Shown: piece by piece, positions 1-13,400 of the stretch
Numbering within the stretch: the first letter of the stretch is position 1
Layout: every line of letters begins with the position of its first letter
Source of the DNA: Delphinella strobiligena
Lineage: Eukaryota > Ascomycota > Dothideomycetes > Dothideales > Dothioraceae
DNA: 64,000 nt
Assembly: GCA_009982845.1 (NCBI GenBank)
Contig: JAADKB010000001.1
Location: 310,001 to 374,000 of the forward strand
Direction of reading: 5' to 3'
Notes under the pieces: model-generated
The model's input: only the letters and a program-made list of their open reading frames with translations
What the model was told of the DNA's origin: nothing
Database searches by the model: none
Position numbers and translations under genes: made by a program

Positions 1-1037
1 TACAGCCATAGGGATTTCTAAGAAATTCTGGGGTGGTTTTTAGCAAATACGTGGTCTCGAAACATGAGAACGTAGAACATATAACGCGGGCTCGGACGCT
101 GTGTTGTCTATCAGAGGACGTTTTCCAGGTCTTGAGATGATGCATTCTGGGTATCCAAACATGGGTATCCAAACATGGATATCCACGTCTCTGTTTCTGT
201 GCGAAAAGTAAGGAATAGCTAACCGACGTGCCCGCGCATCCACCTGATCCAACAGAAGATGAGACCGCCATCACAGGAGTCTTGTATATGTCATATGGCG
301 TCAAAGAGATCTTTCTCTGGGCCCCAGTGGATGGTGATATGCTAGTTTGGCATGTGTGACCAGATAGATTCTGAGACGAATATGACACAAGAAGACTGCA
401 GTCCCATCCTCGAACCTCTGATTTATGAAAGATTGATCAGTACAGATCGCCTGATGGATTACCTGAGTGGTAGTTCTTGGGTATCTACAGGGACGAACTA
501 TGTGGAAGTATCGAAGTATCGAAGCTTGGAAGATTGAGGATCACAACATTCATGAAGTACGTACGCACTACGCAGACTATACACCACAGATGTCATAATG
601 TAGATGTCATAATGCAGTAACCTCGTCAGAATGGTCAACGTGTCTTTTTATTCCTAATTCAATCTAGTACAATCTAGTCGAGAGAACACGGGAATTTGGG
701 CTGTGAGGCGTGTCTATCGGTTTGATCTGGAGTATTCATGAGCACCTCCGTTGCATAGATATTTCTCCGATTCAGTAATCTCATCTCGAAAGGGGTTTCA
801 GTCTTTCGCCCGGAAAGGTCATTTCATCGCTTTATGGAGTTGCGTCAGACGAGGCTGGGACATATTGGATGTGTCATGAAGACAAGATGCATAATTCCAG
901 ATGGTTTCTGTGGTTGGCGGGCCCATTGAGGTCGATGAGACGACGATAGATGAAGGTGGCGCAAATAGAGGTGAGTTGTTGAAGGAGGCGTGCCAGATCA
1001 GAATTGTCGAGGCAGAGTAAGAATGGCAGCCCAACGT
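1..1037. other. Unassigned region at window edge
   Basis: No gene is recognised here. A 14-bp direct repeat (gggtatccaaacat) occurs twice at about 149-176. On the + strand a stretch at about 256-357 reads as plausible protein ending in a stop. It lies behind a possible intron, a GTAAGG donor near 208 and a CAACAG acceptor near 255. It could be the last exon of a gene running in from the left, but no family was recognised and no start codon is convincing. Confidence 0.3.
149..176. repeat. 14-bp tandem duplication
   Basis: The unit gggtatccaaacat is present twice head to tail, followed by a partial third copy (ggatatcc). It is a simple local duplication with no function visible. Confidence 0.7.
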
Positions 1038-1756
1038 CTACATCATTCCCAATTCAACACTGAGATCTGCCAAGAACAGATGCTCGCCGGCGTTTCCTTC
1101 CACCTTCATCATTGCCTTGCGCAGGATGTCTCTAGACTGTCCCCCCGGTCCACTGCCATAAACCTGCTCACCGAGCATTTCCATCTGCATCGGCATCTTG
1201 TCGTCGCCATAGTGCTTGATGATATCGCCTTTCTCAGGTCCAAATCTCAGCGAGTACCAGTCATCAGGCTTGTCCATACCCAGAGCGATACACTCTTTGG
1301 CTTTCTCGGCAGACCACCAAGGCGGTAGAAGTCCCGCTCTGCAAGGCTCAGGAATTGCTTGAATGCTGGCAGACTGTGAGGCTCGCCAGCAAACACACTG
1401 TCCTTTGTGTTCTTCTGTTCGAGGTTGTAATTGTCGTCTAGACGAACACGGCAGGTATCGATGAGAAGCTTGTAGACATCGTTCTCCGAACGGTCGTGCA
1501 GCCAGGTACCAGCATCCAACTTGTGGTAGGGCTTATCGATAGTGACATCAAGAACTTTGGATGATCTGGAATTGGTGCCGGGCGTGGCAGAATTGGTGCC
1601 GGGCGTGGCAGAATTGGTGTCTGAGCCGCGTCCACATACTTTCTTGTGTGCTTTCCAATGGGCTTTCTGACAGTCTCGAGAGCAATAATGTTCAGAGCGG
1701 CATTTAGCACATTCTTTGAGATTCTCTGTTTTGGTGCAGTTTGCGCACTTCGACAT
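1038..1756 (-). pseudogene. MYND zinc-finger protein, frameshifted
   Basis: The ATG at 1756 opens a protein whose first 41 residues are a complete MYND zinc finger: Cys4-x2-Cys7, Cys16-x2-Cys19, Tyr24-Cys25, Cys29, His37 and Cys41. MYND fingers bind zinc and usually mediate protein-protein contacts. A linker follows with a duplicated seven-residue unit (NSATPGT twice). The frame runs to about 1337 and then diverges. The next frame gives LLPPWWSAEKAKEC and then a block starting MDKPDDWYSLRFG that ends at the TAA/TAG-type stop at 1038, and this C-terminal block is what fungal MYND proteins of this family carry. Joining the two frames needs one missing base near 1337-1339, and the gap is too short for an intron. 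It is either a real disruption or an assembly error. Confidence 0.72.
1572..1618 (-). repeat. 21-bp in-frame coding repeat in the MYND gene
   Basis: Two tandem 21-bp units encode NSATPGT NSATPGT in the linker after the zinc finger. The period is a multiple of three, so copy number can vary without breaking the frame. Confidence 0.7.
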
Positions 1757-2574
1757 GGTGATTTTGAGGGAAGCGGAGTGACTTCTTGATGATAACGTGT
1801 AGCGCGTGAAGGGATTAATGCATCCAAAGAATGAATGAAAGGGCAAACAGAATGAACAGGAAGGGTGGACCATGCCACTTTTGTTTCTGTTTGAGCTAGC
1901 TTACACGAGGGCGCTAATGGCGGGGTCTCTGGAGTTTGCTTTACAAGGGCCCATTCATGTCACCTGCTCAGCTTGTCAATCCAAAGCAGCATTCCGTCGT
2001 GCGCATGTACACGTTCACTTGCAAGTATCGGAAGCAAGTTTCGCAGTCAATAGCACAGGTCTTCATTGTATACGTTAAGTTCAACAAAGCACCGCAGGCG
2101 AGCACAAGCAGGCTAGTTTTGATGGCACAATCGCCAAAACCTGCCATGGATGATACAAAGATGCGATTTTTGTATGAAGATTGTCAATCTCGATGCTTTC
2201 TACTAGGACAAAGTAAGAAACGATACAGGTGCAGTGGGTATCGACGTGTCTGATCTGCTTGGAGAAGGAAAGCTCGACGATGATGAGTCAGAACATCAGC
2301 ATCCTTGGCGCCCTAGGGCAAAGGACCTGGCGGGTCATGTCTTTCACCCTGTACGAGTGACAAGATCCCTTGATAAGCTTTAAATGCGAGTGCTGTTGCT
2401 ACGATCTACAGACTTTTGTAAGGCATGTTTCTGCATTTTCAGCCCTCGAATTGAGCTTTGGACACAATACCGCTGATTGTGAATATATCGCGTCTATCAA
2501 AACACCTGACCATGCATATGCATTGCGATGCACCAAAGTTCTTCTCTTCATGCCGCTATGCATTCCATGCTATA
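1757..2574. other. Intergenic region, no recognised gene
   Basis: This lies between the MYND gene and the 3' end of the helicase gene. Several short + strand frames are open, for example 2121-2253 and a stop-terminated frame at about 2232-2383. None begins convincingly or resembles a family I know. A small unrecognised spliced gene on the + strand cannot be excluded. Confidence 0.3.
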
Positions 2575-5500
2575 TCACTTCTTTGCTCCCTTTTCCCGTT
2601 CCACTCTATCAAAAACCCCTCCCAACAATGCAAGCCACTCCCGTTGTCTCTCCCCTAGCACACGTTCAGGGTTCCGCAATGTCCTAGCAAGAACATCTCT
2701 GATTCTACTCCTCAAGATCTTGAGCACAATCATAGTTCTCCAGCTCAGCACTTTGAATCTCAAGCGATTGCCATCAATGATGATTACACCACTCCACAGA
2801 TCAAATCTTGCATCTCCTGCCAGCAGGACCAAAGCCATTGCTTCAACAGGAGAAGTCTCCTGTGCGTTGGTAAAGCGTGAGGCACTTTGCATAATGGAGT
2901 AGAAAGAAAGGTATTTGGCCTCTACACCGCCCTTGTTCACAGATGTAGGATGTAAGGAGATGCTTTGGTTATTGCCCACATTCCTCCATCCCTTGCCATC
3001 TCTGGCTAAGACTTTCGGATAAAATGACCAAGCCGTGACCGAATTGAGCAAAAGGTCGTTCTCGGAGTTTTGGTTCTTATCCACTGGAATAGGGACGAAG
3101 AAGCGTTGGCGGCCGTTTCCTGCCCGGACCTTTCCAAGTGCTTGTTTCTCGGTGCTGTCCAGCTGTACAAATCCGGCTTCAAGAAGAGAGGACAACAGTT
3201 GCCCCTTCAAATCCTCGATATTCGATAGATTCTGTGAGGAGAGGAAGTTCTTTTTGCAGAATTGGAACTCGGAGAGACCAGGAGTTTGGCAGACCTTCTT
3301 CCAAGCCAGATAGGCGTTGTAGGCAGTCAAAAGATCGGAGTTGCCGCGTTTGTAGCCGAGACGTACTGTATCTGCTTGCTTTTTCTGATTCAACGGGGCG
3401 AGGAAGGGAGATTTGGAAGACAAGATTGCGGCAGTCGTCAGGGCAAAGTCGACGCAGCCAAAGAGCGAACCGAGGAGGATCAACTTGCCAAGCTGGGCAT
3501 CGAGAGGGAGCTTCGCCAGTTGTTGACCGAGAGGTGTGAGTTCCTCAGCTTGGGTCAAGGCATCAACATCGATCAGGGCATCGATTGCCCGGCGGATGTT
3601 CTTTAGCGAAGGGGGATCCAAGGCCTGAGAAAGGGCATGTTCGATGTCGCCAAGCTTGCAAATTTTGACCCGCATGACGAGGTCTTGCAGGGACAATCGA
3701 AGGATTTCCGGTGTTTGTTGCTCGGCCAAAATGTTATCATGGCGGTGCTTGGTGAACAGATGGAAGCAGATACCTTCCTGGACACGACCTGCACGTCCGC
3801 GTCGTTGCTTGGCGTTCGCTCGGGAGATGAAGGACTGGATCAATCTGGACAGTTGACGACGTTCATCAAAGCGCATCTCTTTGTGTTTGCCAGTGTCAAT
3901 GACGCAGGTCACGTCTGGAATCGTGATACCAGTTTCGGCTATATTGGTGGCGAGCACAATCTTCCGCATGCCTGGTGGCGGGACCTGGAAGGCTGCCTGT
4001 TGCTCCTCGCTGGAAAAGCTCGAGTGCAGTGGGTACACCAGCCAGCCCTGAGCAAACGACCTGTGACCGACCAATGCATCGTTCAGCTGTCGAATCTCGG
4101 CGATACCAGGCAAGAAGACAAGGACAGCCTGGCTGAATTTGCTATAAACGGGGTTGTAAGCCACCGCTTCAAGTAACTTCACAATGAGATCGTAGTCGAT
4201 CCCATATTCATTAAACTGACTCAGTGTCCGTATCGTCTTTGGACTGTAACCGACTAATTGGCCAGCTCCACTAGCCGCATCTGCTGCACGGTCAACGTCA
4301 TCATCATCATCTTCGACAACACGGTTATTGGTGCCATCTTCGATTGTGTGGTCAGTGATTTCTATGGCATCTTCAAGGAATTTGGCTCCAACGGGGAACG
4401 TGCGGCCAGGGACAGTGACAATTGGCGCTCCATCAAGGTAGCTTGAGAAGCGCTGGGCGTCGACGGTAGCACTCATTAGTACAACTTTGAGGTCTGGACG
4501 ACGAACCATTAGTGCTCTCAATACAATTAAGAGAAAGTCAGTATCGATGCTTCGCTCGTGGATCTCGTCAATGACGAGATGTGTGACGTCGTAAATGCCC
4601 TTCGCAGACTCTAGCATGCGGAGGACAATTCCAGTAGTTGCATATATTAGGCGTGTCTGTGCGGTTGCGTGGGATTCAAGTCTCACAGCATAGCCGACTA
4701 GCGATCTCGACGTTCCCACTGCTCCCTTGTCGTCGCCCATCTCCTCACTGACACGCTGAGCAAGCGATATTGCGGAGATACGTCGGGGTTCTGTACAGTA
4801 GATCCTGCAAGGCCGTCCTAGAGAAAGTTCGTGTTCAAGAATGAAGGCTGGCATCTGCGTAGATTTACCACAACCAGTCTCTCCGCAAAGGATGGTAATC
4901 GGGTTCTTCTCGACGGCATCTAGGGCGATGTCACGGAATTGGTACATTGGTAAATTCATTCGACCCTGCAGCATGTATTGATATGCAGGACTGGACGATT
5001 TCCGAACCCACAAGTCCTTCAGAATTTCCGACTCTTGAATTCCAGCTCTCGCGTCCCTCTTTTCACTGTCGACAGGGGTCGAGACGCCGCTCAAAGTTTT
5101 CTGGCGAATTTTGAAGCCCGCAGTAAGAATCACATCTTCTTCTGCCTCCTGCTCTGTCTGGTGGCGAATGACCTCGCGCAGAGATCGAACGGTTTCACGA
5201 TCAGCGGCGTCACGAACCTCGCGACGAGCTTCAACAAACTCATGCCAAAGATCTCGGAACGACGGTGGGAGGCGAAGAGCAGACTTTTCTTCCTTGGGCG
5301 AGTTCGAGAATAGAAGGAAAAGCGCTGCAGTAGAGGCATACCCTTCACTCTGTGTGGTGTCTGGGCATGCGATCTTCGTCATTGTCACAATGGTCTTCCG
5401 CGAGCTTGACTGGATCGTAACGTCAGGTAGGAAGGACGACTCGGCTATATCTTGCTCTTTTGACCATGAGACGGTGAGCGAGTGTCGAGCAGAGTACGTC

Positions 5501-7108
5501 GTAGGAGACACCAGCTTGTACTGCACTTTTGCTCCTGGATCGCGCGAACGACAGGCTTCCTCGAAAGTCCTACGGGGAGCGATGCCTGTTATCTTACCAA
5601 AGTTGCGGACAGCGACCGCGATACCTCCGGATACCGCGCCATCGGGTTGAACGTTATCTCCAACAGTTTCTGTGGGCTTTCCAAACATGCCACCGAAAGC
5701 ATCATCATCCTCGCCCATCTCCGCCAGCAACTTTTGTGCCTCTGCTTCAGCCTCAGCCATGATGTCGTCGCTTGCATTGTTCTCCACAGGCCGCGCTCCC
5801 TCAGGGGAGGTAGATTGTGCAGTGTCGTCACGATTCTCGGCTGGAGCAGATTGTGCATCTAGTCGTAATCTTCTCCGCTCTGTTCGTTCTTGAAGAAGCT
5901 CGTTCCTTTGCTCCAGCCATTTTACGTTAGCGGTATATTGGTCAAACAAGGCGTCTGACTCAATCTTCTTTAGTCGTTGCTGGAGCTTGGCTTCTCCAGG
6001 TGTGGCTTTCGCCGTAGGAGCTGCAGGCTTCGCTTGCTGCTTCTTCTTCTTATTTCCCTTGACGACGGGTTCACTGATAAGGTCTGGATTACGATCGAAC
6101 AAGCGTGCTTTGGTACGCAGATAGGTTGAAACCATCTCATCAGGGTCCATGTCGCTGTCAACATCACTGACCTGGATGTCATCGGCAACAGACACTGGCA
6201 CATTCTGCTCAGGCTTTACAGGTTTGTTGCCGTTGGGGGCTAATTTTCCTGATTTACGAGACTCATCATCTTCGTCTGTGTCTGGTAAGGTCAGACACCG
6301 GACATGCATTGATGAAAGAAGGGAATTGAAACAAATAAGAAATTGACGGTAGAAGTAGCTTACCAGGCAATGGAGTGGCAGTGCCACTGGACTGAGGCTT
6401 GGGTTTTTGGGCATCATAGTCAAGTAGCTGACCTGGCTCACTGTGCACAGCTAGCCAATCAAGGATCTCAGGCAGACCCCAGATGAAGTTGGCAGCTTCC
6501 TCAGCCGGCGGGTTTGCTAAAATGTACTGGAGTGCTTTGCGAGTTTGCTCTTCAGGAACATCCAAATCAATCAAAGACAAATGCAATTGCCAGATTCTAG
6601 AAAGAATATCATCCTCGCTAAAGCGCTTCAGAGTGGTAGGTGTACCATTTGCAGCATTAGCTTGTTCTTCTTCAACTGCGAGGTCGAGGATGTGCTGCAT
6701 GAGCTCATCAGGAAGCCATTCACGCACTGTCAAGAGCTCGGCCTGGCCGCGCAAGACGCGTCGTTCAGTCTGTAAGCGAGAGACGTGGCGAGACGATTCT
6801 TTCTTCACTTTCGAGCCTTGTTGCTCAATGATATTTTGCAGGTCAGACAGTTCAAGTTGTTTCTCGAAATCTTCTGGGTTAAGTTCATGAAGCTCCTTTT
6901 GAGGTACATCCTTAGACGCCCGAGTCTGCTCTTTAGACTCCTCGACCGGCACAGATGTAGATGTCTTCACAGGAGTTGCTGCACCTGATGTTTCGTTGCT
7001 GATGTCGGTGTCATTCTGCTCGGGCACGATTTTCTTTGCAATAGAAGTCGTGGCAAAGCCGCGTGCAGGATTGGCTGCGGGCTTGGTCTTCTTCTTCTTG
7101 GCGACCAT
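2575..7108 (-). CDS. DEAH-box RNA helicase, DHX29/DHX57/YLR419W-like
   Basis: Two exons, 7108-6364 and 6281-2575, are split by an 82-nt intron (GTAAGC..CCAG) and give 1483 residues. The N-terminal 400 or so residues are charged and low-complexity, starting with a Lys-rich MVAKKKKTK. The helicase core follows: motif I GETGCGKST near residue 713, motif II DEIH near 817, SAT just after, and motif VI QRRGRAGR near 1072. Then come the helicase-associated winged-helix and OB-fold C-terminal domains of DEAH RNA helicases. The long N-terminal extension and helicase order fit the DHX29/DHX57 branch (yeast YLR419W), cytoplasmic ATPases that remodel RNA, in DHX29's case on the 40S ribosome. Which branch member it is cannot be settled by eye. 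It is divergent from GCN1, with only 298 bp between start codons. Confidence 0.93.
6282..6363 (-). other. Intron of the DEAH helicase gene
   Basis: This is an 82-nt intron with donor GTAAGC and acceptor CCAG. Removing it joins ...ATPLP to DTDEDDESRK in frame. Reading through it keeps an open but unrelated peptide on one side, which explains why two overlapping frames appear here. Confidence 0.88.
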
Positions 7109-7406
7109 ACCTCTTTGTCAGGAAGTACCGAATTGTCTGTCTTTTATGATTGTAAAGTTATAAAAAAAGTCGCAGTACCCGAACTCGTAGGCGGTTGACT
7201 AAGGGCGTGCCACACAGCAGCCTTACGAGTAAGGTAGTGTAACATTTTGAGAGTGACGTACTACCCCACAATGTTTTAGCGCCAAGATTGACCCTCGCTG
7301 GAAAGAGACACCGATCGGAGTCAAACGGAGGGAATTCACAGGTCTGGATCTCTTAATTGTGACAGCTACGCTGCTACAATTTTTGAAGGGGACGTCAACA
7401 CAAATT
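7109..7406. promoter_or_regulatory. Shared divergent promoter, helicase / GCN1
   Basis: 298 bp separate the start codons of two head-to-head translation-related genes, so both 5' UTRs and core promoters must lie here. No clear TATA box is seen. A GTG-initiated extension of the GCN1 frame to 7359 exists but is not a credible start. Confidence 0.6.
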
Positions 7407-10400
7407 ATGGCGGATGGAGACACAAATGGCGAGCAATCGCTAGACGTGGGTCATCTGCGCAGCGTATTGCTGTCTAATTCGACCAAAAAGCGCTCTTCTG
7501 AACTGCACAGCTTGCGCGAGAAAATCACGAATGAAGGTAAGTGGTGGTGTGATGCGGCGACGTTAGAGCATGCAGAGTTTGTATACAGAGAAAGAAGCTA
7601 ATGAGATGATTTGAACAGAAGTTCCAGCTTCACAGATACCCAGCATACTAAACACTCTTTTCGACACGCATGCACTTTACGTTGATACCCAATCGAGACA
7701 CGCCGCCGAAGAATGTCTGGCTGCCATTCTGTCTGCTCCGGACAGCGAGAGTCACGTTTCGCCTTTCCTGACCGAATTTGAAGCCGAATCAAAGAAGACT
7801 TCCATCGCGCCAGGAAGCGCATTGGTACTGATCCGATGGTCTTCACTATTCCTCCAGCATTTCGCGCTGAAAAGAGCTTTGTGGGATGCTTGGGGTGTCA
7901 AGATTGTTCAGGCCCTGGTCCGATTGACTGTCCTCTTTGAGAGCTCTAAACCTCGCACAAGTCCTAAGCAGACACAGCTCCGTACCACGCGACGAGGTTT
8001 CAGGAAGCTGTTCCAGTCTGAAATTGGAGAGGATGCCCTGAACCAGACTGTCACTGCTCTTACCACCAAGGCCGCTTTGCCAACACCCCAGAATGCTCTC
8101 CTTCTCGGAATTGTTGCTGGAGTCAGCACTCGATTAGAGAAGCGAAGACCTGCTCTTGAGGCCCGCAAGTCGGATTACAACACTTTCTACCTTCGCGAAA
8201 TCATTGGATCACGAACGAAGCTGCCAAAATACATGGCATCTGGAATGACCGACTACTTTGAATCATTTGTGGAATTGGAAGACTTGAAGAAAGACATTAT
8301 TCCTGCTATCGAGAAGGCCTTGCTGAGAGCGCCTGAGGTTGTGTTGGATGACCTTGTTGCGCCAATGATCGAGGCTTTGGATTTGGATATGGATCTGGGA
8401 GAAATCCTGGCCAACAACCTGCTGAAGCCACTCGTAGCAAGCGCAAAGTCCACAAATGCGACAATCCGCGCAGGAGCCCTCCGCACTTTCAGCGTTGTCG
8501 CCGAACGCTCGGGACACGACGATGACACTGCTAAACTTGTAGAAAAGGCGGCAGATGAGATCTTAATTCCTGTAAAGCAGGGCAAGATCACATCGGCTGA
8601 CCAGAGAGTCGTCTTTGCCCAGATGCTTGCTGCTGTTCACACTACGGATAAGCTGGCAACATCGATCCCCCAAGGTCTTGTTGCAATTGCCACCAAGGAG
8701 GCCAACGAAGCTGCTGCCGCTGCTGAGATCAACGCAGTCGCAAAGCACTTACGCTGGGGTCTTAAACAGTATATTGCGCCTGGTAAAGAGACGACCGATG
8801 CTTTTGTGAAAGGTCTTGTGGAAAAGCGTCTTCCCATTCGTAAGCTTTGGGCCTTGAGCCTTGCCGACACTTTCTGGGCACTGCCTGCGAAGAAGCTGCA
8901 GGATCCCAACGTTGTAGCTCTAATCGATGCCACAATTGGCAAGATGATTGACACCTTTGACGAGGTCGTATCGAACCCACTTGCCGCAACGCAAAATGGC
9001 CAGGTGCCTGTTGCCTGCGCTGTCACTGCTCTTTGCTTGGCTAAATTTGTTGACCTGTCTGATCTGAAAAGTGCACCAGTCATCCAAAAGGCATCTGTGC
9101 TCGACAAGTCCACTTTGCTCGAGCCAAAGCTTTCATTCCTTCTGAACCCTCGTGTTTACACAAAGCTCACAGCTGATGAAGACTTGACTTGGTTTAGCAG
9201 AGCCCTGGCAGCGAGTGCCTCTGGCCTCTCATGCTCTCAGTCCCCGAGGACCGAGGCCTGGTCACAAGCATTCATCTATCTCACCGTCGCTGCTGCTGTT
9301 CCAGCCAAGATCAAGAAGGAAACAGCAAAGTCACTGACCCAGGTATACCTTGCACAGCCCGAGCAGATTGCGAGAATCGTCATCGACGGCCTCTATCAGT
9401 GGACTAGCGATGTCGAGCTTGAGACAAAGGAAAGTCCTGCCGTGGCCTCTAGGACAGGTCGACAGGAACTGCAGAAGATCATCCGCGCCATCTCCCTAAC
9501 AAAGGATGAGTTGGAAGAAGAAGATGTGGAAATCGAGCAGCAAGTCCTTGATAGCCAACTCGTAAATCTCCTTGTAATATGCCGGGGCGATTTGATACCG
9601 AGAGCATCCTGGATCGATACCTGTTTGAGGACGGGCACCGATCCTGGTGAGCTTGCTGCACGCGCTTCGTCCGAGTGCATCGCACAGATCACTAGGGCCA
9701 CCGAAGATCAGTCACTGGTGCCTATTGCCGCTTTCCAAAAGGCTGCTTTCAATGCCGCCGCTGAGCTCGCATTTGTGGCGCCGGAAACTCTCATGCCTGT
9801 CATCCTCGACCAGATTTGCAGCGACCTTGACCCCTCACTTCTAAAGGAGATTGGGCCAGAGGAGGCTGCTATTTTCCGCACTCCGGAGGGAACTGCTTTC
9901 GTCGATGTACTTTCTAAGCAGACCCAACAAGCCCCAAGCAAGAACAGCAAGGACTACAACGACATCATGTGGGAACAAGAACTCCGAGCTCAGCTTGCTG
10001 CCAAGAAGGGTACCACCAGGAAAATGACAGCAGAAGAGCAAGGAAAGGTCAGGGCGCAGCTTGAGAAGGAGGCTGATATTCGTCGCGAGGTCGCCGCTAT
10101 TGCTGCCAAGCTGAGGCGAGGTATTGGTATGGTTACGGCTCTTGCCCACGGCCCACCCACTGAAGCGGAAAGTTGGTTCACCACTACCACTGCTCGTCTT
10201 TTCGACATTGTCAATGCAGGAGCAGGGCTTGTTGTTGGTGATGCCGCTGCGCTTGCCTACCTGGCTTGTGCTCACAAGACATCTACGAGACTGGGCGCCA
10301 CGAGGACCTTTGTGGGTGTTGCAACCCTCAGAGCTGCTGGTCTTACTACTCTACCACAAGCGATGCAAGAAGAGCCTCTCGGTGATCTTGTCACCCGTGT

Positions 10401-13400
10401 GCTCTACCGACTTCGCTTCTTGGGAGAACAAAGACCTTTCGACGCCGTGACACTCAGCTACGTTCTACCACTGACATTCCTTGTATTGGAAAATGGTGGC
10501 ATTGGCCGCACTGGTGAGGATGCCGATGAGCAGATAGTACTAGCCATCGAGGTTCTGTCCTTCCACGCTGACACTTGTACGGAGCCACGACTGGCTAGAA
10601 AGGACCTGCTCTCATACCTCATCTCTTCGCTTCAAGCCTACCAAGAGCATTTCCTTGTCCTGAAAGATTGCTTTGCAGATATCTCGAGGAGTATCGCTCC
10701 CAATGCAACCGAGGATGAAATTGCTGTAGTAGTGAAGGGCACCATTGTACCAGAAGTTGCTGTTCGTACGGTTGTGTTGCAATCCGTTGACGAATCTTTC
10801 GACTTGTCGGAACACAACTTCTGCGAGGAGATTTGGCTTGCCAAGCATGACGATGTTGATGAGAACCGAGAATTCGCAGACACCATCTGGGAGGAGAACG
10901 AGCTCAAGACTTCACCTGAATCTGCATCTCTTTTGACGAAGTACCTTCCTTCACCGGATCCCCAACTCCGACGCGCAGCAGCTCGCTCGCTTGCCGCCCT
11001 GGTTGCGACCCATCCTGATATCTCTTCATCCCTGCTCACCGAGTTGGAGGAGACTTACAGAGTGGACGCCAAGCCTAGAGTGCCCCAGCGAGACAAGTTC
11101 GGCATGCCTGTGAAGACCAGCCTCGAAGATCCTTGGCAATCGAGGCACGGCATTGCTCTGACTTTCAAGGAACTCACTCCTACCTTCCAGAGTGAGCAGC
11201 TCGTACCCTTCATGCAGTTCCTTATCACAGAGGGTCCACTCGGTGACAAGAATGGCACTGTTCGGGATACCATGGTGGATGCAGCGACGACTATCATCGC
11301 TGCCAAGGGTAAAATGCAAGTCGAGCCACTCATGAAGATGTGCGAGGACACTCTTGAAGGTCCTGATACCGGATCCCAAAGTCAAGACTTGGTCAATGAG
11401 GCCGTGGTCATCCTTTACGGAGCTCTCGCTCGTCACTTGCCTGCAGGTGACAGCCGAGTACCGAAGGTTGTCCAACGCCTGCTCTCAACCCTCAGCACTC
11501 CTTCGGAATCGGTCCAATATGCTGTCGCTCAATGTCTGCCACCCCTGGTCCAGGCATCGCCCAAAGAAGCATCACAATTTGTGCAGCAAATGACCGACGA
11601 GTTGCTAACGGCTAAGAAATACGCTTCCCGTAGAGGTGCAGCTTATGGTCTTGCAGGTATCGTCAAGGGTAGAGGTATCTCAGCTTTCCGCGAGTTCCGC
11701 ATCATGTCTACGTTGGTCGGAGCCACCGAGGATAAGAAAGACCAGAACAAGAGACAAGGAGCTTTCCTTGCCTATGAATTGCTTTCGCTCATTCTCGGCT
11801 CTATCTTTGAACCTTATGTTATTCAGATCGTACCTCAGCTTCTCATCGGTTTCGGTGATAGCAGCGCTGATGTTCGTGAGGCATGTCTGGATGCTTCCAA
11901 GACTTGTTTCGCCTCACTCAGCTCTTACGGTGTCAAGCAGATCCTTCCAACTCTGCTTGAAGGTCTCGATGAGCAGCAATGGAGAAGTAAGAAGGGAGCT
12001 TGCGACTCATTGGGTGCCATGGCCTATCTTGCACCTCAACAATTGGCAATAAGTTTACCCGACATTATTCCTCCACTTACTGACGTCCTCAACGATACAC
12101 ACAAAGAGGTCAGACTTTCCGCCAACCGCAGTTTGCAGCGCTTCGGTGAAGTCATCGAAAACCCTGAGATCAAGAGCCAGGTCAATATTCTGCTCAAAGC
12201 ACTCAGCGACGCTACCAAGTACACCGACGATGCTTTGAATGCATTGATCAAGGTCAACTTCATCCATTACCTCGACGCACCTTCCCTTGCTCTCGTTGTT
12301 CGAGTCCTCGAACGTGGTCTTGGAGATCGCTCAGCAACCAAGAGGAAGTCTGCTCAAATCATTGGTAGTTTGGCGCATCTTACTGATCGTAAGGATCTTA
12401 TTGCCCATCTGCCGATTCTTGTTGCTGGTCTCAGAGTCGCAGTTGTTGACCCTGTTCCCACAACGCGTGCCACTTCCTCCAAAGCTCTCGGTTCACTCAT
12501 CGAGAAGCTTGGCGAGGACGCTCTGCCAGACCTCATTCCCAGCCTCATGTCCACGCTCAAGTCAGATACTGGTGCTGGAGACAGACTCGGTTCTGCACAA
12601 GCTCTCTCCGAGGTTCTTGCTGGTCTCGGTACTGGCCGCCTTGAAGAGACTCTGCCTACAATTCTACAGAATGCCACCTCGAACAAGCCATCCGTTCGCG
12701 AGGGCTTCATGTCTCTCTTCATCTTCTTGCCTGCCTGCTTCGGTAACAGCTTCTCCAACTATCTCAGCAGAATTATTCCGCCGATCTTGGCTGGACTGGC
12801 TGATGACGTCGAGTCTATTCGTGAGACTGCTCTCAGAGCTGGTCGTCTTTTGGTCAAGAACTTTGCCACCCGTGCAATTGACCTGCTGCTTCCTGAGCTC
12901 CAGCGTGGTCTTGGAGATGATAGCTACCGCATCCGTCTCAGCTCCGTTGAGTTGGTTGGTGATCTTCTATTCAATCTCACTGGTATTAGTGGTACCACTG
13001 AACAGGATGAAGCAGAGGAAGGTGCCAATGAGGCAGGTCAGTCCCTGCTCGAGGTACTCGGCGAAGAAAAGCGCAACCAAGTTCTCTCCGCTCTGTACAT
13101 CTGTCGCTGCGATACTTCTGGTCTCGTCCGTACAGCAGCCATCAACGTCTGGAAGGCGCTTGTGGCTTCGCCACGTACTCTCCGCGAGCTCATTCCCGAG
13201 CTCACCCAAATGCTCATTGTTCGTCTTGCCAGCTCAAACCTGGAACAAAAGGAGATTGCTGGCAATGCTTTGGGAGAGCTTATCAGGAAGGCTGGCGAAG
13301 GCGTGCTTTCCACTTTATTGCCTACACTCGAAGAAGGCTTGCAGACCTCTACCGACGCGGATGCCAAGCAGGGTATCTGTATCGCTCTCCGCGAGCTCAT

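Noticed and set aside
7359..7406. Upstream extension of the GCN1 frame (apparent M at 7359)
   Set aside because: That codon is GTG. The first ATG is 7407, and the leader extension has no support.
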